A DNA stretch of 6,792 nucleotides from CAZVON01 sp964628435 (GTDB lineage Bacteria; Patescibacteriota; Microgenomatia; Levybacterales; UBA12049), in assembly GCA_964628435.1 (NCBI GenBank), contig CAZVON010000039.1, positions 1 through 6,792 on the forward strand, written 5' to 3'. Positions 1 through 4,325 of the stretch are shown piece by piece. The translations under genes were made by a program, and so were the position numbers. How positions within the stretch are numbered: position 1 is the first letter of the stretch; the number at the start of each line of letters is the position of its first letter. The notes below the pieces were generated by a model, which made no database searches, was not told the origin of the DNA, and was given only the letters and a program-made list of their open reading frames with translations.

Positions 1-183
1 CGGATCTGATGTAGAAATAGTTGCAAGTTCCATTATTTTAAGCCGAGTAGAACCTCCATATACATTTACAACAATATTTTCAACCAATGATGGTGCCGCC
101 CGACCAGTACGCACGGTTGCAAGATCTGCCCGCAATACATCTATAACTTTTAGCATTTTTTCTTTAGCATTCTCTCCATTCAT
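1..183 (-). CDS. frr: Ribosome recycling factor, N-terminal part (runs off the window edge)
   Basis: Reading the minus strand from the ATG at 183 gives 61 open codons to the window edge. The protein starts MNGENAKEKMLKVIDVLRAD and contains VRTGRAAPSLVENI, the family hallmark (RTGRA.PSL), followed by VNVYGGSTRL and a LATIS segment. These match helix 1 and the start of the beta domain of ribosome recycling factor, which works with EF-G to split post-termination ribosomes in the cytosol. Roughly the first third is visible (usual length about 185 aa). It lies 42 bp downstream of tsf on the same strand and is probably cotranscribed with rpsB-tsf. No clear Shine-Dalgarno precedes the ATG. The gene that normally sits between tsf and frr, pyrH, is absent, an arrangement I associate with CPR bacteria. 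Confidence 0.93.
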   Translation of the reverse strand, partial: MNGENAKEKMLKVIDVLRADLATVRTGRAAPSLVENIVVNVYGGSTRLKIMELATISTSDP

Positions 184-219
184 ATAAAAGTTATTATTGC
201 AGTTTTCGTAGGAATACGC

Positions 220-234
220 AAGGAATTATTCCTT
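220..234 (-). other. Short perfect hairpin across the tsf stop codon
   Basis: AAGGAAT and ATTCCTT form a perfect 7-bp inverted repeat with a single central base (in practice a 6-bp stem with a 3-nt loop). It spans the tsf stop codon (226-228) in the short tsf-frr spacer. No U-run follows it on the minus strand, so it is not a standard intrinsic terminator. It could stabilise the upstream message or partly attenuate frr, or be chance in AT-rich DNA. Confidence 0.35.
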
Positions 235-705
235 ACCTAGTTCGAAGCGCTGAAAACGTTTTATAAGAGTATTTTCTCCCAATTTGGCAATTGCTTCTCT
301 GATTAAATCGCTCATTGTTTTGGAGGGATCACGAATGTATTCTTGTTTTAAAAGACTTTCTACATCTGTGGGATTCATTGCGGCAATTTGCATTGCTACC
401 TCACGAGCTAACTTCTTAAATTCGTATGTTCGTGCAACAAAGTCTGTTTCACAGAGCAACTCTAACAATACTCCAATTTTTCCATTTTGATGGATATAAC
501 TTTCTATAATTCCTTGAGATGTCACTCGCTCCGATTTTTTAGCGGCGCTCTGAATACCATGTTTGCGAAGCCATTCTTTTGCTTTTTCAAGGCTGTTATT
601 TGTCTCTTCCAATGCTTTACGGCAGTCAGCAAAAGAAACTTGCGTTTCTTCCCGAAGTTTTTTCAGAAGTCGAATATCTACTAACATATAATCAGTTATG
701 GACAT
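226..705 (-). CDS. tsf: Elongation factor Ts (short form)
   Basis: EF-Ts is the guanine nucleotide exchange factor for EF-Tu in the cytosol. The 159-aa product has the N-terminal UBA-like domain (about residues 8-58, with LLKKLREET and DCRKALEE) and the conserved TDFVAR motif (87-92) that contacts EF-Tu, followed by KLAREVAMQIAAMNP. It is far shorter than the E. coli protein (about 283 aa): the second half of the core and the coiled coil are reduced, leaving only a short C-terminal region with YIRDPSKTMSDLIREAI. The usual T-G-A-G loop before DCRKAL reads T-Q-V-S-F-A here. The start at 705 lies 4 nt after the rpsB stop, favouring translational coupling. An in-frame ATG at 687 would give a length before LREET closer to the family norm, so it is a real alternative. 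Neither start has a clear Shine-Dalgarno. Confidence 0.95.
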   Translation of the reverse strand: MSITDYMLVDIRLLKKLREETQVSFADCRKALEETNNSLEKAKEWLRKHGIQSAAKKSERVTSQGIIESYIHQNGKIGVLLELLCETDFVARTYEFKKLAREVAMQIAAMNPTDVESLLKQEYIRDPSKTMSDLIREAIAKLGENTLIKRFQRFELGKE

Positions 706-709
706 TGAA

Positions 710-1597
710 TTAGGAATTAAGACTAAGAAATTTTTTTTCTTTAGGCTTTCTTCCTGGTTTCTTTGGCTTTTGTTCAGTATTTCCTTTCACTTCTTCTTTT
801 TGATTTTTTTCTCTTTTTTTCGTTGCTTTTTTTTCTTCCTTCGTTACTTCTTTTTTTTCGGCTAATTCTGGATTTTGAACTCTAGATTCTGAATTCTTCT
901 TCCCTTCTATCCATGCATCTGTTACATACTTAATAATCAGCGACAATGATCCATTTGCGTCATCATTTGCAGGAATGGGATGGTCAATTACATAAGGATC
1001 TGCATTCGTGTCAACAATGCCGACAGTGGGAATTCCCATTCTCAGGGCTTCTTTTACTGCGATATCTTCTAAATGCGTATCGATAATAAATAGCACATCG
1101 GGAAGTTGTTTCATCTCTACGATTCCACCGTACAAACTTTCTAATTTTTGCCGTTCTTTTTCCCACTGGCCAATTTCTTTTTTGGTATAGCGAGATTTGA
1201 TTTCTTCGTCACGCAGTCTTTCTCTTAAATCTTTGAGCTTATCTATATTTTTCGCAACTTCTGAAAAATTAGTTAAGATACCGCCGATCCAACGATTAGC
1301 AATATAATAAACCCCATCTACACCATCTTTTTGCGCACGATTTGATTCTTCTTTTACAAGAGACTGCGCTTGGCGTTTCGTACCAACAATAATAATAGTG
1401 CTTCCGTTTTTTGAGGCTACATTTTTAACAAATGCTGACGCTTCATCTAACCCTTCTTTTGTTTTCGCAAGGTCTATAATATGGATATTGTCACGAGCTT
1501 CGAAGATAAAATCCCGCGCTTTGGGGTTTTGGCGTGTAATCTGGTGTCCAAAATGGCAACCAGCCTCCAATAATTCTTCTAATGTGATTTCTCTCAT
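710..1597 (-). CDS. rpsB: 30S ribosomal protein S2 with a long lysine-rich C-terminal tail
   Basis: S2 is a late-assembling protein of the 30S head-body junction. The core shows both family signatures: the N-terminal HFGHQ region with NPKARDFIFEARDNIHIIDL, the RWIGGILTNF segment (102-111), and the PDVLFIIDTHLEDIAVKEA-GIPTVGIVDTN block (166-198). The core ends near residue 231. The rest, to 295, is a low-complexity Lys/Glu tail ending in KKPGRKPKEKK, which resembles an AT-hook or other nucleic-acid-binding tail. The tail is encoded by DNA full of 7-8 nt A-runs on the coding strand. The start is an ATG preceded by AAGGA (3 nt away) and GAGG (11 nt away), inside a predicted pseudoknot. It is first in an rpsB-tsf-frr operon. 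S2 is known to repress rpsB-tsf in E. coli; similar control here is inference. Confidence 0.96.
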   Translation of the reverse strand: MREITLEELLEAGCHFGHQITRQNPKARDFIFEARDNIHIIDLAKTKEGLDEASAFVKNVASKNGSTIIIVGTKRQAQSLVKEESNRAQKDGVDGVYYIANRWIGGILTNFSEVAKNIDKLKDLRERLRDEEIKSRYTKKEIGQWEKERQKLESLYGGIVEMKQLPDVLFIIDTHLEDIAVKEALRMGIPTVGIVDTNADPYVIDHPIPANDDANGSLSLIIKYVTDAWIEGKKNSESRVQNPELAEKKEVTKEEKKATKKREKNQKEEVKGNTEQKPKKPGRKPKEKKFLSLNS

Positions 1598-1655
1598 ATG
1601 TCCTTAAACCTCGGTTCTCAAACAATTTTTGACGCAGGACATTTTTTTGAGAACC
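1598..1655 (-). promoter_or_regulatory. Predicted pseudoknot in the rpsB 5' leader (candidate S2 autoregulatory element)
   Basis: On the rpsB mRNA (minus strand), stem A pairs 1655-1646 with 1622-1613 (GGTTCTCAAA against TTTGAGAACC, 10 bp, perfect). Stem B pairs 1642-1636, inside the stem A loop, with 1604-1598 (ATGTCCT against AGGACAT, 7 bp, perfect). The arms are interleaved A-B-A'-B', which defines an H-type pseudoknot with connecting segments of 3, 13 and 8 nt. The last base of B' directly precedes the ATG, and the AAGGA Shine-Dalgarno lies almost wholly within B', while GAGG lies in the 8-nt linker. Folding would hide the initiation site. S2 feedback on rpsB-tsf via the leader is established in E. 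coli; that this structure is its counterpart is inference. Confidence 0.6.
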
Positions 1656-1675
1656 TGATGTAGTTTGCTATGCTA

Positions 1676-1704
1676 ATAATATCAAAAACAGAAAGAGAAT
1701 ACAA
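1676..1704 (-). promoter_or_regulatory. Probable rpsB operon promoter
   Basis: On the minus strand TTGTAT (1704-1699) and TATTAT (1681-1676) are separated by exactly 17 bp. The -35 box matches the sigma-70 consensus at only 3 of 6 positions and the -10 box at 5 of 6. Transcription would start near 1669, giving a leader of about 70 nt that begins just before the pseudoknot. It lies between the rpsB leader and the stop of the upstream 107-aa gene, so rpsB need not depend on that gene's promoter. Confidence 0.45.
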
Positions 1705-1715
1705 GCTTAAGTTGT

Positions 1716-2039
1716 TTAACTCTGGTTACGAAGAATGTATTCTATCATTGCCCGTACTCTCCAACTGTCTGATGGATTACCAAAAACTTTTTCCTGACGA
1801 GCCAAAATATTCCAATGAATCTGATCAATTGTCTTAGCACCTCGTCGTTTTGCTCTTTGGATCATCGCAAATAAGTCTGCTTGTTCTTTTGATTCTCTCT
1901 GGTAATCGCGATGCTTTTGATGGTCAAAAACTTCGGTTTGTCTGGGTCTACTAGATACTATATCTACTAGCGATTCTCCAACTGCGTTTGCTAATAGAAT
2001 TGAATCATAGTCATCGTAGTCATCGTCACCCATCGTCAC
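1716..2039 (-). CDS. Hypothetical 107-aa protein, acidic N-terminus
   Basis: I do not recognise this protein. The product starts with an acidic, Asp/Tyr-rich stretch (residues 4-12, GDDDYDDYD), then looks like a soluble, mainly helical protein with a charged middle (HQKHRDYQRESKEQADLFAM) and a basic patch (RAKRRGAK), ending in WRVRAMIEYILRNQS. No signal peptide or membrane segment is visible. The longest reading starts at a GTG (2039); an in-frame ATG two codons later (2033) is equally possible. The first codons overlap tandem 10-bp repeats, so the acidic N-terminus may be a product of repeat expansion. It is codirectional with rpsB, ending 118 bp upstream, and divergent from the RAYT remnant. 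It could be a lineage-specific gene; a spurious reading frame is less likely given its length and balanced composition. Confidence 0.6.
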   Translation of the reverse strand: MTMGDDDYDDYDSILLANAVGESLVDIVSSRPRQTEVFDHQKHRDYQRESKEQADLFAMIQRAKRRGAKTIDQIHWNILARQEKVFGNPSDSWRVRAMIEYILRNQS

Positions 2040-2040
2040 C
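2021..2040. repeat. Perfect tandem duplication of a 10-bp unit
   Basis: CATCGTCACC occurs twice back to back (2021-2030, 2031-2040), preceded by a related unit (CATCGTAGT at 2012-2020). The array forms the start of the minus-strand 107-aa gene. A 10-bp unit shifts frame with each copy, so copy-number change would alter which start codon is usable. Confidence 0.75.
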
Positions 2041-2049
2041 CCGGGGGTG
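2037..2049. promoter_or_regulatory. GC-rich 13-bp palindrome in a divergent intergenic region
   Basis: CACCCC and GGGGTG flank a single G, a perfect inverted repeat that stands out in AT-rich surroundings. It overlaps the GTG start of the 107-aa gene and ends 8 bp before the TTGACA -35 box of the RAYT remnant, a position suited to an operator or REP-like palindrome. No regulator is identifiable. Confidence 0.4.
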
Positions 2050-2057
2050 GATTCTTA

Positions 2058-2086
2058 TTGACACACTGGGTATTGCTGAGTATTCT
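2058..2086 (+). promoter_or_regulatory. Promoter of the RAYT remnant, predicted leaderless
   Basis: A perfect TTGACA -35 box (2058-2063), a 17-bp spacer and TATTCT (2081-2086, 4 of 6) are followed by only 6 nt (AGAAGA) before the ATG at 2093. Transcription should begin at or within a base or two of the start codon, leaving no room for a Shine-Dalgarno. The promoter still points into the IS element. Confidence 0.6.
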
Positions 2087-2092
2087 AGAAGA

Positions 2093-2272
2093 ATGCCACG
2101 AAGAAATACTGTTTTAGCAACAAACGAGATTTACCATGTATATAACCGATCTATCGCTAAACAACACATCTTCTCTTCCAAAATTTCCTTAAGAAAAATT
2201 CTAGAGATTGTCGATTACTACCGATTCCCTCAACAAATACGGTTTTCAAAATTTGGTAGTGGGTCAATTTGA
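2093..2272 (+). pseudogene. Truncated REP-associated tyrosine transposase (RAYT, Y1_Tnp family), N-terminal fragment
   Basis: RAYT proteins are single-strand-specific HUH nucleases related to IS200/IS605 TnpA. The 59-codon fragment begins MPRRNTVLATNEIYHVYNRS, close to the family N-terminus (MPR...EIYHVYNRG), and continues through a helical region to YYRFPQQIRFSKF, also typical. After residue 54 the reading frame runs into the IS1-type element and stops within 18 nt; GSGSI is IS-derived. The HUH (HxH) motif and catalytic tyrosine, which come later in the family (full length commonly about 150-230 aa), are missing, and I find no continuation between the IS and 3404 in any frame. It is therefore a dead remnant. 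The ORF is open back to 1988, but the family start and promoter place the real start at 2093. Its 3' end overlaps the transposase 3' end by 9 nt. Confidence 0.8.
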
Positions 2273-3112
2273 CTGAGTCAAATAAATAATGTCTTCTATT
2301 GTCCATCTTCTCTTGGTTACCCCAGCAGCCATAGCAGGAGTTATCCCTAGAGATTTCTTTAGATTCAAGGTCTTATGTGGCCTACAGAAGTTGTAATACA
2401 TAAAATGCAGTGCTACTGCATATTCTAAGTTCTGTATCTTTTTTGAGAAGGCATTAGTAAGTCTAGTAAACCTTCGCATATTCATCCTCATGGTTAAATT
2501 CTGTCTTTCTACATAACTAGTTGAAATCTTAATAATATCTGGATTTCCTTGGTGAATTTGTTTCTCAATAGCAACACACTCTGCTGGGCTGTATCTTTTC
2601 TCCTGTTCCGGTTGAGGCCCATAAATTTTAATGAGCATTGCATAATCAACCTCTGAACCAAAGGCATTTTCAACTGCCCAAAGATATACTTTATGTCCAT
2701 CAGTAGTCAGTTGTACTCTGTTCGCTAATCTACTTTTCAAATCATCCATAAACCTCTGGGCATAATTAGCGTCTCTCAGTCCCACAGACCAACTTGGAAC
2801 TAACTTTGTCTCAGCATCTATGGCTACCCATGTCCATACATCACCGAACCCAAATTTTCCTTTAAGCTCTTCTGGAACATTTTTCTCCTTTGCATAACAA
2901 AACGACCATATTTCATCACATTGAATATATTTACAGGGAAGATCTCTAAGTACCAAGTCTTGGTATTCCATACATGCCTTTCCAACACTTTCCAAAAGCC
3001 TAGTAACAGTTCCTTTTGCTACTCCTGTTATCCTACATGTTGCCCTAATTGAATTCCCCTCTACTAGTGAGGATACAACCCTTACCTTCTGCTCTAAACT
3101 TAGTGTGTACAC
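2264..3112 (-). CDS. IS1-family DDE transposase (single-ORF type)
   Basis: This 282-aa protein catalyses cut and strand transfer of the surrounding IS. An N-terminal helix-turn-helix (about residues 21-41, SIRATCRITGVAKGTVTRLL) should bind the IS ends. The DDE core shows D66 in QCDEIWSF, D138 in TTDGHKVY and E202 in SYVERQNLTMRM. The VERQNLTMR...RRFTRLTNAFSKK block aligns with IERHNLNLR...SFSK of classical IS1 transposase, which fixes the family. Classical IS1 has about 24 residues between the second D and E; here there are 63, so it belongs to a longer subgroup. All catalytic residues are present and the frame is unbroken, with no InsA/InsB frameshift. The start is a GTG at 3112; the upstream frame is closed by a stop at 3134-3136. 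The stop codon lies about 9 bp inside the left IS tip. Confidence 0.93.
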   Translation of the reverse strand: MYTLSLEQKVRVVSSLVEGNSIRATCRITGVAKGTVTRLLESVGKACMEYQDLVLRDLPCKYIQCDEIWSFCYAKEKNVPEELKGKFGFGDVWTWVAIDAETKLVPSWSVGLRDANYAQRFMDDLKSRLANRVQLTTDGHKVYLWAVENAFGSEVDYAMLIKIYGPQPEQEKRYSPAECVAIEKQIHQGNPDIIKISTSYVERQNLTMRMNMRRFTRLTNAFSKKIQNLEYAVALHFMYYNFCRPHKTLNLKKSLGITPAMAAGVTKRRWTIEDIIYLTQSN

Positions 3113-3118
3113 ACTATA

Positions 3119-3147
3119 ATAATACTTGACCGCTCAAGCATTGTCAA
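3119..3147 (-). promoter_or_regulatory. IS transposase promoter, near consensus and predicted leaderless
   Basis: On the minus strand, TTGACA (3147-3142, perfect) and TATTAT (3124-3119, 5 of 6) are 17 bp apart, and the GTG start follows after 6 nt. The promoter overlaps the palindromic TTGA/TCAA boxes of the IS end, so transposase binding there could repress its own gene, as is common for IS elements. Initiation would be at or next to the GTG. Confidence 0.65.
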
Positions 3148-3153
3148 GTAACA

Positions 3154-3403
3154 GATAATAAGAAAGTAGTGTAAGTTAGATTAGGTTTCTGCCCCACCCT
3201 TCTGGGACAATTTATGGACTGATTTAGCTTTGGACTTTGGAATATTGATGTGGTATTATCCCTTATATATAACTGGGTGGGGACCCAGGCAATAATAATA
3301 TCTAATCTTCTGTCCACTAATCCTGCCCTCTAAGTAATAAATAACAATTCAAAAAAAATAACTTAAATTAAATACATAATAATAAGCATAAATCTCTAAT
3401 CAT
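3154..3403. other. Non-coding, very AT-rich gap with a structured core
   Basis: No convincing coding frame is seen on either strand, and no trace of the missing RAYT C-terminal half. The left half contains the nested foldback at 3178-3308; the right half (about 3330-3403) is almost pure A/T and leads into the replication-relaxation-like gene without a visible Shine-Dalgarno. CTGCCC occurs as a direct repeat (3189-3194 and 3323-3328). Confidence 0.5.
3178..3308. other. Nested foldback structure, candidate structured RNA or replication/transfer site
   Basis: Three sets of arms nest around one axis: AGATTAG (3178-3184) with CTAATCT (3302-3308); CCCCACCC (3192-3199) with GGGTGGGG (3275-3282), 8 bp and GC-only apart from one A:T pair; and GGGA (3204-3207) with TCCC (3259-3262). 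In addition CTGGGT-GGGG-ACCCAG (3273-3288) forms a competing perfect 6-bp local hairpin, and CCCA..TGGG a small one at 3194-3207. The GC-rich arms stand out against AT-rich flanks. The strand is unknown. It could be a structured RNA, a replication or transfer origin for the adjacent gene, or the end of another mobile element. Confidence 0.4.
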
Positions 3404-4273
3404 ATGGCTAAAAAAATAATAACCAAAAAACAACAAACAATACTAATACTCATCTACATATTTAGATTTCTAAACAGTAAACAAATACAAGAGTTCTTAA
3501 ATCATAAAGATCATAGGAGAATAAATGTATGGTTAAAAGATTTAACAGACAAAGGATACACTGAAAGAGACTTTAAACCGATATATGGAATATTAACAAA
3601 GCCAGCAGTGTTTAATCTATCTCCCTTAGGAAGAAAATATATAAAAGATATTTATGACTATTACACCCCTAAATATCTCAAGAAAATAGCCAGAGATAAT
3701 AAAGCTTCCAAGGGATTTAAAATAAAATGTCAAATTGTAAGTGACTGGTATCTTATGCTGTTTCCTCCAGAAAAAAGCAAAATGTTACCACTTATAGACA
3801 TTTTAGAACACTTTCTTACTTATGGGAAACATGCAGAGACTATTCTCTTAAATACCTGGCAATTCTTTACTCCAGCTATGTTTCCATCATTTATCCTTCT
3901 TGAAAAGATTAAACCTGATGCATATGTAAGAAGAAAAACAAAAGAAGGAATAACACACAGTCTTCTCTTTGTATTAGATGCATATATTCCAAAAGTCATG
4001 CTGCAATATTTCATTAAAAAGATATTTGCTACCTTAGCTGAAGAATATTGGGAAACTGATGACATAGATGCCCTCCATATTTATCTACTTTGTCCAAACA
4101 AAATGGTTATTATTTACCTAAGGAGACTACTGAAATCCTTCCTGGAAAGATATTATGGTGGGAAAGAGTTGATCTTTCATTTTGCTACGAGGAATCAGAT
4201 GTATAAGAGAAAGAAAGCAGGAACTGGAAATACTGGCTGGAAGAAGATGTCGTCACAGGATGAGTGGGAATAA
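3404..4273 (+). CDS. Replication-relaxation-like protein (winged-helix, plasmid/mobile-element type)
   Basis: The 289-aa protein has the N-terminal layout of the Replic_Relax family (PF13814): a winged-helix with KKQQTILILIYIFRFLNSKQIQEFL, then RRINVWLKDLTDKGYTERD, then a wing reading KPAVFNLSPLGRKYI (roughly residues 8-80). The rest is an alpha/beta region with LIDILEHFLTYG, KPDAYV and SLLFVLDAYIP, compatible with the family's degenerate nuclease-like C-terminal half, and a basic, low-complexity tail. Family members occur mainly on plasmids and integrative elements of Gram-positive and CPR bacteria, with a proposed role in plasmid replication or relaxation; the biochemical role is poorly known. 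The gene is much more AT-rich than its neighbours, with many AAA, ATA and AAT codons, suggesting foreign origin. The ATG at 3404 has no Shine-Dalgarno. Assignment is from sequence pattern only. Confidence 0.7.
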   Translation: MAKKIITKKQQTILILIYIFRFLNSKQIQEFLNHKDHRRINVWLKDLTDKGYTERDFKPIYGILTKPAVFNLSPLGRKYIKDIYDYYTPKYLKKIARDNKASKGFKIKCQIVSDWYLMLFPPEKSKMLPLIDILEHFLTYGKHAETILLNTWQFFTPAMFPSFILLEKIKPDAYVRRKTKEGITHSLLFVLDAYIPKVMLQYFIKKIFATLAEEYWETDDIDALHIYLLCPNKMVIIYLRRLLKSFLERYYGGKELIFHFATRNQMYKRKKAGTGNTGWKKMSSQDEWE

Positions 4274-4307
4274 AGTAGCCTCGTCACTAGTAAAATAATC
4301 CAAAACC

Positions 4308-4316
4308 TGGTATACT
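4308..4316 (+). promoter_or_regulatory. Extended -10 promoter for the protease-like gene, nearly leaderless
   Basis: TGG-TATACT gives the extended -10 motif (TGnTATAnT, 5 of 6 in the hexamer), which can work without a good -35; the expected -35 position (near 4288) is poor. The ATG at 4326 is only 9 nt downstream of the hexamer, so the 5' UTR would be about 2-3 nt. Confidence 0.55.
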
Positions 4317-4325
4317 ATAAGCTCT

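Larger units (their letters stand above)
2255..3153 (-). mobile_element. IS1-family insertion sequence (boundaries approximate)
   Basis: About 0.9 kb with a single intact transposase gene. The left edge is set by where the RAYT similarity ends (about 2254). The right edge is estimated by matching internal palindromes: TTGACT-G-AGTCAA at 2269-2281 on the left and CTTGA-CCGC-TCAAG at 3125-3138 on the right, each about 14 bp from the presumed tip. Read inward, the ends share CAAT..TTGA..GTCAA spacing, but the outermost bases match poorly, so terminal repeats are imperfect or degraded. IS1-family elements normally leave 8-9 bp target duplications; none is seen (CAAAATTT on the left, GATAATAAG on the right), which with the missing RAYT 3' part suggests a post-insertion deletion or rearrangement. 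Confidence 0.75.

Noticed and set aside
1613..1655. The 10-bp inverted repeat upstream of rpsB read as an intrinsic terminator for the 107-aa gene or a plus-strand transcript
   Set aside because: No T-run follows the second arm on either strand (the run of T lies inside the loop side), the loop is 23 nt, and the interleaved second stem is better explained as an rpsB leader pseudoknot.
2011..2040. Tandem repeats as a small CRISPR array
   Set aside because: The units are 10 bp and directly adjacent with no spacers, and no cas genes are present in the window.
1988..2092. Upstream in-frame extension of the RAYT frame as part of the protein
   Set aside because: Family similarity begins at MPRR (2093), a consensus promoter lies between 2058 and 2086, and the extension overlaps the divergent 107-aa gene and its repeats.
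2509..2700. 63-aa minus-strand frame within the IS as an InsA-like second IS1 protein
   Set aside because: It overlaps the intact transposase core in another frame and has no helix-turn-helix; the single long transposase ORF accounts for the region.
3113..3403. The missing RAYT C-terminal half to the right of the IS
   Set aside because: Plus-strand frames are interrupted by frequent stops and show no HUH or tyrosine-helix motif.
2245..4312. Near-direct repeat TTCAAAATTTGGTA (2245-2258) and TCCAAAACCTGGTA (4299-4312) as attachment sites bounding a 2-kb island
   Set aside because: Only 11 of 14 bases match, no integrase or recombinase site logic is visible, and the right copy doubles as the extended -10 of the protease-like gene. 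Chance similarity in AT-rich DNA is likely.
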